A stretch of DNA of 34,498 bases from Gemmatimonadaceae bacterium. Lineage in GTDB: Bacteria > Gemmatimonadota > Gemmatimonadetes > Gemmatimonadales > Gemmatimonadaceae. Below are positions 21,622-31,353 of the stretch, in pieces (within the stretch, counting starts at the first letter, position 1; each line of letters starts with the position of its first letter). A program made the position numbers and the translations under genes. The notes beneath the pieces were generated by a model. The model ran no database searches and was not told the origin of the DNA. It saw only the letters and a program-made list of their open reading frames with translations. The stretch lies in NCBI GenBank assembly GCA_019694735.1, contig JAIBBJ010000146.1, positions 1-34,498 of the forward strand. The letters are read 5' to 3'.

Positions 21622-23982
21622 CTAGAAGCGCGCCTCGAGGTACAGGTCCACGCGCGTCTGGACGCGCGGATAGATGCCGCGGGAGACATCGAAGCGGATC
21701 ATGCCGTCGAGGAAGCTGGCCCCCACGCCGACGCCGCTCATCGGGCGGCCGACGTTGCTCCAGCCGTCGCGCGGGCCCGCCCAGCCGAGGTCGCCGAAGA
21801 TCACCGGGCGGGCCGCGGCCTGGTTCTCGCCGATCTCGAGGCGGCCCATCCAGAAGGCCTCGCCGTAGCCGGTGCCCGCGGTCTGGCCGCGGACGCTGTG
21901 GAGCCCGCCGAGGAAGAAGTGCCGCTGGGCCGGGACATCGCCGGCGGTGGTGCCGGCGGCCCCGGTGAGCGACGCCGCGAGCCGGCCGAGCCCCCGCGAG
22001 ACGGTGGTCTCGAGATAGGCGCGACCGTAGCTGCCCGAGGGCGCGGCGGCGAAGTCCACCGACGCGCCCTCGAGGCGAACGTCGGCGCTCGCGCGCCAGC
22101 CGCGCGGGTCCAGCCCGCGGCTGCCGCGCCAGCGGACGCCGGCGCCGTAGAGCCACGCCTGGTCGGCGGTCACGTTGCCGATGAAGCGGTCGTCGTTGGC
22201 GCCGCCGAAGACGGAGTAGCGCGTCTCGACCGGCGCGTCCCACTGCTGCTCGGCGAAGAGGCGCCACTCGAAACCGTTGCCGGAGACGCGGGTGCCGGTG
22301 AGCTCGCCGCCCCAGGCCCGGTGATAGAAGCCCTCGTCGCGCGCCCAGAGGAGCGCGGGGACGGAGGCGCCGAAGGTGAGCGGCGTGCCGAAGTCGCTGC
22401 TGACGGCGAGGCGGCGATACACCGCGCCGCGCAGCTCGCGGCGGCCGTTGCTGCGCGCGAGCGAGAACTCGCCGTTCGGCTGGAGGTCGGCGAGGGAGAA
22501 CCGGCCGCCGAGGCCCAGTTTGTAGCCCTTGCCGAGCTGGGTGGTGACGAGGGCGCCGGTGCCGAGTCCCTCGACCCGGTTGTAGCGCGTGTGGTTGAGC
22601 CCCCACTCGATGCTCGGCGGGCGCGGCGCCCAGGCCGGCTGCAGCGCGAAGTCGAGCGCCTGCATGAGCTCGTTGCGCTCCTTGGCGCCGAAGAGCTCCT
22701 CGCCGTCGTCGTAGATCGAGGGCGGCAGCTCGGGCGAGTGGACGAGCTTGTCGCGGTCGCAGGGGATGTCCACGACCATCCGCAGGCGCATGTCGTCGCG
22801 CGACTGGACCTGACGGAAGGTGCCGCTGGTCTCGCACTGCCGGAGGCGGTCGGCGCGGTTCACCGAGTCGCGGGTGGCGTAGTACTTCTCCATCGCCTGG
22901 CGGACCTGGGCCGAGTCGAGGCCGGACGCCTTGAGCGAGTCCTGCACGTCGGCGTTCCGCTTCCAGGTCGGCGGCGGGATGGGCGTGAGGGTGTCGATGC
23001 CGTTCACACCGTCGTAGCGGTAGCGCTCCTCGATGCGGAAGGGCACGCGGATGAAGCTGACGCGCGCGTACCCCTCGGCGCCCTGCGTGCGCGGGAGCCA
23101 GTACCGCTGGTCGAGGAGCCCGTACTCGATGGTGACGGCGGTGATCTCGGCCTTCATCGGCGAGATCAGCCCGCGCACCAGCGGGGGCACGTCGTCACGG
23201 GCGGTGGAGTCCTCCTGCTCGACGGTCTCCCAGACGTCCATCGGCGCCGAGAAGCGCATCACGGCGCGCACGAGGTGTGCGCCGTCGGTCTCGAACCAGA
23301 AGGAGCCGACGACGAGGTTCCAGCGCGCCTCGCGTGGCGTCGCGACGATCTCGCGGAGCGTGATCCGCTTGCCGTCGGGGAGCGCGATGAGCACCGAGTC
23401 GCCGGTGGCGAAGGTGAAGTACGCCTCGGAGCCCTCGGCGACCGGGTGGATCAGCATCGGGCCGTCGCCGTCGCCGGAGCCGATGTTGTCGAAGAGCCAG
23501 AGCTCGTCCTTCCCCGGATAGTACGGGATCGCCATCATGTCGCCGATCTCGTCCCACATGTCGTCCTCCATCTCCTTCTCGGCCTCCTTGAGGCCGGCGA
23601 CGATGGGGACGGCGGAGCGGGCGCCGAGCATCTCGACGTGCGCACCGACGCCGCGGCGCCAGCGCACGTGGGCGGCGCTCTCCTGGCGGAACATCAGGCG
23701 GTCGCGCGCGGTCTCGCGGAGCGCCATGCCGGCGGAGATGCGCTGGTAGCTCTTCACCTCGTACGAGAGGAGCGTCGAGTCCTGCTGCAGGCGGGCGGCG
23801 CGGGCGCGGAGGAGGAGGTCGCGGGCGGTCGCGTCCCGGAAGGCCGTGCGCCGGTGCTCGTCGGTCACGGCCACCTGGTAGCGCGGGGGCCGGACGGAGA
23901 TGGACGCGCTCGCATGGGCCGAGTCGCGCGCGACGTTCACCTGCACCTGGAAGGCCACCGCCAGCATCCCCAACGCGAGCAT
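21622..23982 (-). CDS. Outer-membrane protein with C-terminal Omp85/surface-antigen (BamA-like) barrel
   Basis: The 786 aa product has a short hydrophobic N-terminus (MLALGMLAVAFQVQVNVA) that may serve as a signal peptide. An N-terminal region follows (TARDLLLRARAARLQQDSTL, VKSYQRISAG) and a middle domain with mixed strands (VVGSFWFETDGAHLVRAVMR, LLDQRYWLPRTQGAEG). The last ~300 residues alternate like a beta barrel. They contain FFLGGLHSVRGQ, matching the GG-x-x-SVRG loop-6 motif of Omp85/D15 proteins, and end with RVDLYLEARF, a C-terminal aromatic as in outer-membrane barrels. The ATG at 23982 has GGAG 5 nt upstream and shares one base with the upstream gene's stop (TGATG). POTRA domains are not obvious. 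A role in protein translocation or outer-membrane biogenesis is possible but unproven. Confidence 0.8.
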   Translation of the reverse strand: MLALGMLAVAFQVQVNVARDSAHASASISVRPPRYQVAVTDEHRRTAFRDATARDLLLRARAARLQQDSTLLSYEVKSYQRISAGMALRETARDRLMFRQESAAHVRWRRGVGAHVEMLGARSAVPIVAGLKEAEKEMEDDMWDEIGDMMAIPYYPGKDELWLFDNIGSGDGDGPMLIHPVAEGSEAYFTFATGDSVLIALPDGKRITLREIVATPREARWNLVVGSFWFETDGAHLVRAVMRFSAPMDVWETVEQEDSTARDDVPPLVRGLISPMKAEITAVTIEYGLLDQRYWLPRTQGAEGYARVSFIRVPFRIEERYRYDGVNGIDTLTPIPPPTWKRNADVQDSLKASGLDSAQVRQAMEKYYATRDSVNRADRLRQCETSGTFRQVQSRDDMRLRMVVDIPCDRDKLVHSPELPPSIYDDGEELFGAKERNELMQALDFALQPAWAPRPPSIEWGLNHTRYNRVEGLGTGALVTTQLGKGYKLGLGGRFSLADLQPNGEFSLARSNGRRELRGAVYRRLAVSSDFGTPLTFGASVPALLWARDEGFYHRAWGGELTGTRVSGNGFEWRLFAEQQWDAPVETRYSVFGGANDDRFIGNVTADQAWLYGAGVRWRGSRGLDPRGWRASADVRLEGASVDFAAAPSGSYGRAYLETTVSRGLGRLAASLTGAAGTTAGDVPAQRHFFLGGLHSVRGQTAGTGYGEAFWMGRLEIGENQAAARPVIFGDLGWAGPRDGWSNVGRPMSGVGVGASFLDGMIRFDVSRGIYPRVQTRVDLYLEARF

Positions 23983-25313
23983 CACGTCTCCTGCGGAACG
24001 GGTCGGCCGCCGGACGGCCGTGAGGCCCCGCCCGGCGGCGGTTGCTGCCCTTCTGTACGGCCGGGGGCGGAGGGGGGTTTCCGGGCGCGGCGTGCCTGGC
24101 GGTCCGCCGACCACTGGTACTCGGCCCGCTGGGCAGCGTCCTCGCGCTGGGCGAGCGGCACCATCGCGAAGGCGAGCCCGACGGGGAGCAGGAAGAGCCA
24201 TGGCCCGCCCGGGAAGTGCGGCCGCCCACCCCGCGCGGCCACGCCGAAGCGGGCCGCCAGCCGGTCGGCGTTCCGCTGCATCCATACGGTCGCGACGATC
24301 ATCGCGATGCCGAGCGCGGCGAGCACGATCGGGAAGGCGGGCGAGTCGCGGAACTCGGTGCCGGCGAGCCAGACCACGTAGCCGGCCGCGCACCCCATCC
24401 CGAAGACCAGCCACGCGAGGCGCCGCAGCAGGAGGGCCAGCGCGAACGCCACGAACGCGACGAAGGGGAGCAGGTGCTTGTACACCGACTCCGAGCCCAC
24501 GAGCTGCAGCGTCCCCGGCACCGCGCAGATGAGCGCGACGAGGTGCAGCCACCGCGCGACGTCGAGGTCGCGCGGCTGCGACCGCTCGGCGTGGATCGCG
24601 GCGGCGAGCGAGAGGCAGGCGCCGGCGCACCAGATCCAGCCCTGGGTGTGGTACCCGACGGTGCTGGCGCCGAGCGCGTCGGCGGCGTGGAAGAGCAGCC
24701 GCACGCCGAGCCCGGCGATGACCGCGGCGATCGGCGCGAAGCGCACGAGGCGGAAGACCGCGAGCGCGGCCGCCAGCGTCCCGAGCTCGACGACGAGCTC
24801 CTCGCCCCGGCAGGCGAGGAAGTCGAACTCGAGCCAGCCGCAGGCGTTGGGCGGCATCCAGACGAACCACTGCATCAGCGCGCTGAGCGCGAGCATCGCC
24901 GGCGGCACGGTGGCGATGACGAGCAGCCACGCGACATCGGCGGCGAACGCGAAGCCCTCGCGGCGCAGCACGCGCGCGGTGACCGCGAGCACGATGGCGT
25001 AGAGGCCGCTCGTCGCGAGCGCGCCCGAAGGCCCGAGCCAGCGCCAGCGCTCGGCGAGGAACCAGACCATCGCCGCGACGACGATGAGGGCGCCGAGGAC
25101 GTAGGCGATGGTGGCGGCATCCATCGGGAGGCGGCGGCGCGCGTGCACATCGGCGGCCGCATCGGCAGCCGCATCGGCGGCGGGCGGCGCGGCGCCCGAC
25201 GCGGGCGCAGCCCCCTCCGCGGGGCCGAGCGCGCGGATGGCCGCGGCCTGCGCCCCGGTGATGATCCCGCGCGCGACGGCCTCGTCGAGCCGGCGGTCGG
25301 ACGTGCCTGTCAT
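23982..25313 (-). CDS. DUF2157-like multi-pass membrane protein
   Basis: The 443 aa product has an N-terminal cytoplasmic piece of about 65 residues with a short helix pair (LDEAVARGIITGAQAAAIRAL, like the start of DUF2157 proteins) and an Ala/Asp-rich linker. About ten hydrophobic segments fill residues ~68-400, beginning MDAATIAYVLGALIVVAAMVWFL. The tail is basic and Pro-rich. GGAGG lies 5 nt before the ATG at 25313. The stop shares its last base with the downstream Omp85-like start, so the two are translationally coupled. Function is unknown for this family. Confidence 0.75.
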   Translation of the reverse strand: MTGTSDRRLDEAVARGIITGAQAAAIRALGPAEGAAPASGAAPPAADAAADAAADVHARRRLPMDAATIAYVLGALIVVAAMVWFLAERWRWLGPSGALATSGLYAIVLAVTARVLRREGFAFAADVAWLLVIATVPPAMLALSALMQWFVWMPPNACGWLEFDFLACRGEELVVELGTLAAALAVFRLVRFAPIAAVIAGLGVRLLFHAADALGASTVGYHTQGWIWCAGACLSLAAAIHAERSQPRDLDVARWLHLVALICAVPGTLQLVGSESVYKHLLPFVAFVAFALALLLRRLAWLVFGMGCAAGYVVWLAGTEFRDSPAFPIVLAALGIAMIVATVWMQRNADRLAARFGVAARGGRPHFPGGPWLFLLPVGLAFAMVPLAQREDAAQRAEYQWSADRQARRARKPPSAPGRTEGQQPPPGGASRPSGGRPVPQET

Positions 25314-25379
25314 CCGCTCCTCCCGGACCGGCTGCGCGCGCACCGTTGCCCTGCGCGCCCGAGCCGGATTCCATTCGTC

Positions 25380-26849
25380 ATGTCCAATACGTCCCCTGCC
25401 GCGCCCCTGGTGCCGCCCGAACCGGGCGACCTGCCGCCGGAGGTGTTCGAGGCCCACGCGACCGCGCTCGCGCGCTGGGTCGCGGACTACCTGCGGAATA
25501 CCGAACGATATCCGGTCCTCTCGACGCTCGCGCCGGGGGAGTTCCGTCAGCGCATCCCCGACGCGGCCCCTGAGGCGCCGGAGCCGCTGGAGGCGATCCT
25601 CGCCGACCTCGACCGCGTGGTGATGCCGGGGGTGACGCACTGGAACCACCCGGCGTTCTTCGCCTACTTCGCCAACACCGCCTCGGTGCCGGGGATCCTC
25701 GGCGAGCTCGTGATCGCGGCGCTCAACCAGGTGGGGATCCTCTGGCGCACGTCGCCGGCGCTGAGCGAGCTCGAGACCGCGACGACCGGGTGGCTCGGCC
25801 GCGCGATGGGATTGCCGGAGGGATGGTTCGCGATGCTCACGGACACGGCGTCGGTCTCGACGCTGCAGGCGCTCGCGGCGGCGCGGGAGCGGGACCCGTC
25901 GCTCGGCATCCGCCACGAGGGGATGGGCGGCCGGCCGGAGGTGCCGCGCATGCGGATCTACTGCTCGGAGCACGCACACTCGAGCGTGGACAAGGCGGCG
26001 ATCACGCTCGGCATCGGGGCCGCGAACGTGGTGCGATTGCCGGGCGACGACGCGTACCGGATGCGGGTGGACGCGCTCGAGGCCGCCATCGCGGCGGACC
26101 GCGCGCGCGGCTACCGGCCGATCGCGGTGGTGGCGACGGTGGGGACGACCTCGACGACGAGCGTGGACCCGGTGGACCGGATCGCGGCGGTGTGCGCGCG
26201 CGAGGGGCTGTGGCTGCACGTGGACGCGGCGTATGCGGGCGTGCTGGCGCTGGTGCCCGAGCACCGGCACCACTTCGCGGGGCTGGAGCACGCGGACTCG
26301 CTGGTGGTGAACGCGCACAAGTGGCTGTTCACGCCGATGGACTGCTCGGTGCTGTGGACGCGGCACCCGCAGCTGCTGAAGCGCGCGTTCAGCCTGACGC
26401 CCGCGTACCTCGAGACGGCGGAGCAGGACGTGGCGCTCTCGCAGAGCGACTACTCGTTCCAGCTCGGGCGGCGGTTCCGGGCGCTGAAGCTCTGGTTCGT
26501 GCTGCGCGCGTTCGGGCTGGAGGGGCTGCGGGAGCGGCTGCGGCACCACTGCGCGCTGGCGCGGCGGTTCGCCGGGTGGGTCGAAGCGGAGCCGGGGTGG
26601 CGGATGCTGGCGCCGGTGCCGATGTCGGTGGCGTGCTTCCGGCACGAGCCGGCGGGGATGACGGACGAGGCGGCGCTCGCGGCGCACAACGCACGGATCC
26701 TCGACCGGGTGAACGCGTCGGGGCAGGTGTTCCTCTCGCACACGAAGCTCGGGACGCGGTACGTCCTGCGGCTCGCGGTGGGGAACGTGCGGACGCGGGA
26801 GGCGCACGTGGCGCTGGCGTGGCGGCTGCTGCGGGAGGCGGCCGGCTGA
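25380..26849 (+). CDS. PLP-dependent aromatic amino-acid decarboxylase family protein
   Basis: The 489 aa group II decarboxylase matches the aromatic-L-amino-acid decarboxylase length (~480). The PLP lysine is Lys314 in VVNAHKWLF. The cofactor Asp is in LWLHVDAAYAG and the stacking His in CSEHAHSSVDKA. Other marks are VTHWNHPAFFAYFANTAS, LGRRFRALKLWFVLRAFG and ATVGTTSTTSVDPV. The glycine-rich PLP-phosphate loop reads TDTASVSTLQALAAARE, less Gly-rich than usual. It probably decarboxylates Tyr, Trp, Phe or a related amino acid to an amine; the choice cannot be read from sequence. It is a single gene facing away from the DUF2157 gene (66-bp gap) and ends at a strong hairpin. Confidence 0.88.
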   Translation: MSNTSPAAPLVPPEPGDLPPEVFEAHATALARWVADYLRNTERYPVLSTLAPGEFRQRIPDAAPEAPEPLEAILADLDRVVMPGVTHWNHPAFFAYFANTASVPGILGELVIAALNQVGILWRTSPALSELETATTGWLGRAMGLPEGWFAMLTDTASVSTLQALAAARERDPSLGIRHEGMGGRPEVPRMRIYCSEHAHSSVDKAAITLGIGAANVVRLPGDDAYRMRVDALEAAIAADRARGYRPIAVVATVGTTSTTSVDPVDRIAAVCAREGLWLHVDAAYAGVLALVPEHRHHFAGLEHADSLVVNAHKWLFTPMDCSVLWTRHPQLLKRAFSLTPAYLETAEQDVALSQSDYSFQLGRRFRALKLWFVLRAFGLEGLRERLRHHCALARRFAGWVEAEPGWRMLAPVPMSVACFRHEPAGMTDEAALAAHNARILDRVNASGQVFLSHTKLGTRYVLRLAVGNVRTREAHVALAWRLLREAAG

Positions 26850-26887
26850 TCCCTCGGTGCTGATTCCGCGGTGCTGATCCCGCGGAT
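26846..26887. repeat. 14-bp tandem repeat at the decarboxylase stop
   Basis: Three adjacent 14-bp units, CTGATCCCTCGGTG, CTGATTCCGCGGTG and CTGATCCCGCGGAT, begin in the final codon of the decarboxylase gene. The stop TGA is inside the first unit. Confidence 0.75.
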
Positions 26888-26936
26888 GCGGGAGGCGGGC
26901 GACCGGCCCGCGGCGGCGGCCCCGGGGGATGCGAGA

Positions 26937-26968
26937 ACGGCGGAGCGGCCCTGGGGCCGCTCCGCCGT
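26937..26968. terminator. Strong bidirectional hairpin terminator
   Basis: Perfect 15-bp arms ACGGCGGAGCGGCCC and GGGCCGCTCCGCCGT with a 2-nt loop lie between the converging decarboxylase and RND permease genes. No T-run is present. Confidence 0.7.
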
Positions 26969-27003
26969 CTCCGTGCCGTCCGCCCCGTGGGCGGCGACCG
27001 CGG

Positions 27004-30000
27004 CTACTTCCGGGTCGGGATCGCGTACTCCTCGGTCTTCGGCCGCTCGGGGAACTTGAACCAGCCGGACACCCAGAGCCGCAGCTCGTCCATGATCTCA
27101 TAGACCGTCGGGATCACGAGGAGGGTGAGCAGCGTCGAGGTGATGGTGCCGCCGATGATGGCGCGGCCGAGGGGGGCGCGGAAGTCGGCGCCCTCGCCGA
27201 TGCCGAGCGCGACGGGGATCATGCCGGCGATGAGCGCGAGCGTGGTCATCATGATCGGCCGCAGGCGCACGCGCCCCGCCTCGATGATGGCCGAGCGCCG
27301 GTCCATCCCCTGCTCCTGTCCCCATTTCGCGAAGTCGATGAGCAGGATGGCGTTCTTGGCCACGATGCCCATCAGCAGGATGACGCCGATCATCGACATG
27401 ATGTTCAGCGTGTCGTTGGTGATGATGAGCGCGAGCACCACGCCGATGAGCGACAGCGGGAGCGAGATGAGGATCGCGATCGGCTCGAGGAACGAGCCGA
27501 ACTGCATGACGAGGATCAGGTACATCAGCATCAGGGCGATGCCGAGCGCGGCGAGGATGTCGCCGAACACCTGCGCCTGGTCCTTGGCCTCGCCGCCGAA
27601 CCCGGTCGTGACGCCGGCGGGGAGCTTGAGGGTGGCGACCTTCGCGACGAGGGCGCCGGTGATCTCGCCGAGCGAGTGGCCGCTGGCGACGTTGGCCTGC
27701 ACGACGATGACGTTGTCGCGGTCGAGGTGGGAGATCTTCGCCGGGCCGAGGCCCTGCGACACGGTGGCGAGCTGGCCGAGGGGCATCATGCGGACGCCGC
27801 CGTTGGGGCCGCGCACCGCGATCGGGAGCCGCTCGATGTCGGCCACGCGCTGGCGGGACTCGGGGTGGAGCCGGACGCGGACCTTCCGGTTCTCGCCGGC
27901 GGGGTCCACCCAGTCGCCGGCGTCCATGCCGGCGAAGGCGGGCCGCAGCGACTGCGCGATCTCGCCGACGGTGATGCCGAGCGACCCGGCGAGGGCGCGG
28001 TTGAGCTCGATCGAGAGCTCGGGCTTCTGGCCCTTGGTGGAGAGCGAGACGTCCACCGCGCCGGGGATGCCCTTGAGCACCGCCATCACGGTGTCGGCGG
28101 CGGCCTGCAGCTGCCGCCCGTCGTTGCCGCGCAGCTCGTACTGCACCTGCTTGATCGCGCCGCCGAAGCCGTTGGTGTAGACGGCCACGGTCGCGCCGCC
28201 GATCCGCTTGACCTCCTCGCGGAGCATCGCGCCGAAGCGGTCCTGGGTGATGTCGCGGGTACGCTTGGGCGTCATGCGCACGTAGACGCTGGCGATGTCC
28301 ACCGCGCCGAGCGCCTCCGACGGGTCCATGCCGCCGCCGGCGCCGATGGTGGTGAAGGTGTACTTCACCTCCGGGTGCGACCGGGCGAGGCGCGCGGCCT
28401 CCTCCGCCTTGAGCCGCGTGTACTCGAGGTTCGAGCCGGGCGGGGTCTCCACCTGGATCACGAACTCCGAGTTGTCGGTGACGGGGACGAAGCCGAAGCC
28501 GCCGATGGTCGCCTGCAGGGCGATCGCGCCGACCATCGACAGCGTGGCGAGACCGACCATCGCGAGCCGGTGGTCGAGCGCCCAGCCGACCACGCGCGTG
28601 TAGCGCTCGGCCTGCCGGTCGAACCAGCCGTTGAACACGACGAGCTTGCGGGAGAGCCAGCTGCGGTGCTCATGCGACTCGAGCTCGGGGTCCGGCCAGT
28701 AGGCGGAGAGCATCGGGTCGAGCGAGAACGAGACGAACAGCGACACCAGCACCGCGCAGGCGATGGTGAGCGCGAACGGCTTGAACCACTGGCCGGAGAG
28801 CCCGTACATGAACCCGATCGGCACGAACACCGCGACGATCGAGAAGGTGGTCGCGGCGACCGCGAGCCCGATCTCGTCGGTGCCCTCGTGCGCGGCCTTG
28901 AAGTGGTCCTTCCCCATCTCGACGTGCCGCACGATGTTCTCGCGCACCACGATCGCGTCGTCGATCAGGATGCCGATCGCGAGCGAGAGGCCGAGGAGCG
29001 ACATCGTGTTGAGCGTGAAGCCGAACGCCCACACCGACACGAACGCGGCGAGCACCGAGATCGGCAGCGCGAGGCCGGTGATGACGGTCGAGCGCCACGA
29101 GTTGAGGAACACGAACACCACGAGCACGGTGAGGAGCGCGCCCTCGATCAGCGTGCTCTTCACGTTCGCCACCGAGGCGGTCACCCGCTCGCCGCGGTCC
29201 TGGATCACGTCGATCGTCGTGCCGGCGGGGAGGGTCGTGCGGATCCCCTCGACCGCCGCGAGGACCTTCTCGGCGACGTCGGTCGTCGAGTAGCCCTTCG
29301 CCTTCTTGATCATGATGCCGACGGCGTCCTTGCCGTTGTAGATCGCGGCCGTGCGCTGCTCGGCGGTGCCGTCGCGCGCGGTGGCGACCTCGCCGAGGCG
29401 GATCGCGCGGCCGTTGCGCTGCGCGACCACGAGGCGCAGGAAGTCCTCCGGCGTCTCGAGCTTGCCCTTGAGGCGGATCGCGCGCTCGTCGATCGCGCCG
29501 TTGATCCGGCCGACCGGCACCGCGAGGTTCTGCGACATCAGCGCGCCGACGACCTCGGCGACCGTGACGCCGGCCGCCTCCATCGCCTGCGGGCGGATCT
29601 CGACGGTGAGCTCGCGCTCCACGCCGCCCACCACGACCGCCTCGGCCACGCCGGGGATCGAGCGCAGTACGCGCGTGAGCTCGGGGTCGGCGATGCGCGT
29701 GAGGGCCGGCGCGTCGAGCGTGCTCGAGTTGAGCGAGAGCTGGACGATCGGCTGGTCCGCGGGGTCGAACCGCGTGAGCACCGGCTCCTTCATCTCGGCC
29801 GGGAGCTCCGAGCGGATGCCGCTGATCTTGTCGCGGATGTCCTGCGAGGCCTGCTGCAGGTCCTTCTCGAAGACGAAGTAGACGGTGACGTTGGCGAAGC
29901 CGTCCTGGGCCGCGCCCATGATGCGGTCCACGCCGGAGATGCCGCTGACGGCCTCCTCGACGCGGTCGAGCACCTCGCGCTCCACGACGTCCGGCGAGGC

Positions 30001-30159
30001 GCCGGGATAGGGGATCGCGACGTTGATGATCGGCTGCTGGACGTCCGGGAACTCGTCGGTCTCGAGCTGCCCGAGCGCGAACAGGCCGAAGACGACCAGG
30101 GCCACCATCGAGACGATGGTGATCAGCGGCCGCTTGATGGCGAAGTCGGAGATGAACAC
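27004..30159 (-). CDS. RND efflux pump inner-membrane permease (AcrB/HAE1 type)
   Basis: The 1051 aa length is normal for the family. It starts MFISDFAIKRPLITIV, the typical N-terminus, with TM1 at residues ~10-30. Two periplasmic loops are each ~300 residues, and the usual twelve membrane helices are present. The proton-relay acidic pair of TM4 is in SLAIGILIDDAIVVREN. The C-terminal half repeats the pattern (LLMGIVAKNAILLIDFAKWG, RPIMMTTLALIAGMIPVALG). The hydrophobic-and-amphiphile export (HAE1) type fits better than metal RND because the TM4 motif is DD rather than the metal-pump form. The start is GTG at 30159. It is the last gene of the operon TetR/TolC-adaptor-permease and ends near the terminator. 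Substrates are unknown. Confidence 0.93.
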   Translation of the reverse strand: MFISDFAIKRPLITIVSMVALVVFGLFALGQLETDEFPDVQQPIINVAIPYPGASPDVVEREVLDRVEEAVSGISGVDRIMGAAQDGFANVTVYFVFEKDLQQASQDIRDKISGIRSELPAEMKEPVLTRFDPADQPIVQLSLNSSTLDAPALTRIADPELTRVLRSIPGVAEAVVVGGVERELTVEIRPQAMEAAGVTVAEVVGALMSQNLAVPVGRINGAIDERAIRLKGKLETPEDFLRLVVAQRNGRAIRLGEVATARDGTAEQRTAAIYNGKDAVGIMIKKAKGYSTTDVAEKVLAAVEGIRTTLPAGTTIDVIQDRGERVTASVANVKSTLIEGALLTVLVVFVFLNSWRSTVITGLALPISVLAAFVSVWAFGFTLNTMSLLGLSLAIGILIDDAIVVRENIVRHVEMGKDHFKAAHEGTDEIGLAVAATTFSIVAVFVPIGFMYGLSGQWFKPFALTIACAVLVSLFVSFSLDPMLSAYWPDPELESHEHRSWLSRKLVVFNGWFDRQAERYTRVVGWALDHRLAMVGLATLSMVGAIALQATIGGFGFVPVTDNSEFVIQVETPPGSNLEYTRLKAEEAARLARSHPEVKYTFTTIGAGGGMDPSEALGAVDIASVYVRMTPKRTRDITQDRFGAMLREEVKRIGGATVAVYTNGFGGAIKQVQYELRGNDGRQLQAAADTVMAVLKGIPGAVDVSLSTKGQKPELSIELNRALAGSLGITVGEIAQSLRPAFAGMDAGDWVDPAGENRKVRVRLHPESRQRVADIERLPIAVRGPNGGVRMMPLGQLATVSQGLGPAKISHLDRDNVIVVQANVASGHSLGEITGALVAKVATLKLPAGVTTGFGGEAKDQAQVFGDILAALGIALMLMYLILVMQFGSFLEPIAILISLPLSLIGVVLALIITNDTLNIMSMIGVILLMGIVAKNAILLIDFAKWGQEQGMDRRSAIIEAGRVRLRPIMMTTLALIAGMIPVALGIGEGADFRAPLGRAIIGGTITSTLLTLLVIPTVYEIMDELRLWVSGWFKFPERPKTEEYAIPTRK

Positions 30160-30199
30160 GGCGCAGGGAGGGCGGAAGGTGGGTGGCGGCGGGCCGGGA

Positions 30200-31312
30200 T
30201 CAGGGCGTCCGCGGCGACGGCTGGTCGCTCGGCTGCGTCACCTTGAGCGGGGTGTTGGGGCTGATGCCGAGGGCAGGGCCGAGGAGCAGCGTGTCGCCGG
30301 CGGCGATGCCGCGCGTGACCTCGTAGCGCTCGGCGGCCTCGTCGCGCGCACCGAGCGTCACCTCGACCTTCTCGGTGCGGCCGCCCTTGAGGCGGAGCAC
30401 CGTCGGCACGAGGCCGCGCTGGTCGATCGCGGTCTCGGGCACCGTGAGCGCCTCGCGCGAGTCGCTCGCGACGCGCCCCTCGGCGAAGAGCCCGGCGACG
30501 AGCTGGTTGCCGCCGTTCGGGATGCGCACGAAGAGCCGCACCTGGCGCGTCTGCGGGTCGGCGCTCGGGTTGATGCTCGAGATGCGGCCCTCGAAGGTGC
30601 GGCCCGGGTAGCCGGTCACCGCGAAGCGCACCGGGGCACCGAGGCGCACGGCCGAGAGCTGCTCGGCGGGCACGGCGGCCTCGAGGCGCATCGTGCCGGG
30701 GTCCACCACGCTCATCAGGGGCGACCCCGGCGCGACGACGTCGCCCGGGTTCACGAAGCGCTCGCTCACCACGCCGGCGTACGGCGCGAGCACGTTGGTG
30801 GCGTCGAGCTGCTTCTGCGCGCCGGCGAGCCGCGCCCGGGCGTCGTCGAGCATCGTGCGTGCGGTGAGGTCGCCGCGACGCGCGTTCTCGAGGTCGCGGT
30901 CGCTGATCGCGCCGGCCTTCGAGAGCGCCTCGGCGCGCGAGAGCTCGCGCGCCGCGATGTCGGCCGCGGTCTGCGCCGCGGTCACGCCCGAGCGCGCCGA
31001 GAGGTAGCTGTCGTTGATCGCGCGGTCGTCGATCTTCGCGAGCGACGTGCCCTCGGCGACGCGCGCGCCGGGGTCGTGGAAGACCTGCACGACCGAGCCC
31101 GCCACCTCGGCGCGGATCTGCGCCGTGCGCTCGGCGACGAGCGTGCCCGAGAGGATCGGGCCGCTCGAGAGCGTGGTCGTCGCGGCGATGGTCATCGCCT
31201 CCGGGCCGACCTGCACCGTGATCTCCTCGCCGGAAGCGGCGGCCGCATCCGACCGGCCGCAGGCGGCGAGCACGAGCGTGAGGGCCACCAGGCCGAACGA
31301 CGGACGGGACAT
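30200..31312 (-). CDS. RND efflux periplasmic adaptor lipoprotein (MFP)
   Basis: The ~370 aa product has a lipoprotein signal (SRPSFGLVALTLVLAAC, lipobox Cys at about residue 20). The adaptor architecture follows: a lipoyl-like half-motif (VVQVFHDPGARVAEGTSLAKIDDR), an alpha-hairpin (about 90-140), the second lipoyl half (VLAPYAGVVSERFVNPGDVVAPGSPLMSV), then beta-barrel and membrane-proximal domains. It links the inner-membrane pump to the TolC-type channel. The start at 31312 is preferred since it gives a normal-length signal and has GAGG 9 nt upstream. An ATG at 31351, just after the TolC stop, also has a Shine-Dalgarno sequence and would add 13 residues. Confidence 0.9.
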   Translation of the reverse strand: MSRPSFGLVALTLVLAACGRSDAAAASGEEITVQVGPEAMTIAATTTLSSGPILSGTLVAERTAQIRAEVAGSVVQVFHDPGARVAEGTSLAKIDDRAINDSYLSARSGVTAAQTAADIAARELSRAEALSKAGAISDRDLENARRGDLTARTMLDDARARLAGAQKQLDATNVLAPYAGVVSERFVNPGDVVAPGSPLMSVVDPGTMRLEAAVPAEQLSAVRLGAPVRFAVTGYPGRTFEGRISSINPSADPQTRQVRLFVRIPNGGNQLVAGLFAEGRVASDSREALTVPETAIDQRGLVPTVLRLKGGRTEKVEVTLGARDEAAERYEVTRGIAAGDTLLLGPALGISPNTPLKVTQPSDQPSPRTP

Positions 31313-31353
31313 CGGGAACATCCTCAGGTGATGGAAGGGAGCATGGGTCATGG

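Noticed and set aside
25346-25623. Short plus-strand frames around the decarboxylase start
   Set aside because: They are alternative frames of the decarboxylase N-terminus, Arg/Pro-rich and without features.
26929-30246. A 1105-codon open frame on the plus strand opposite the RND permease
   Set aside because: It is an antisense shadow caused by high G/C in third positions. Its translation is Arg/His/Asp/Gly-rich with no domain, while the opposite strand encodes a full RND pump.
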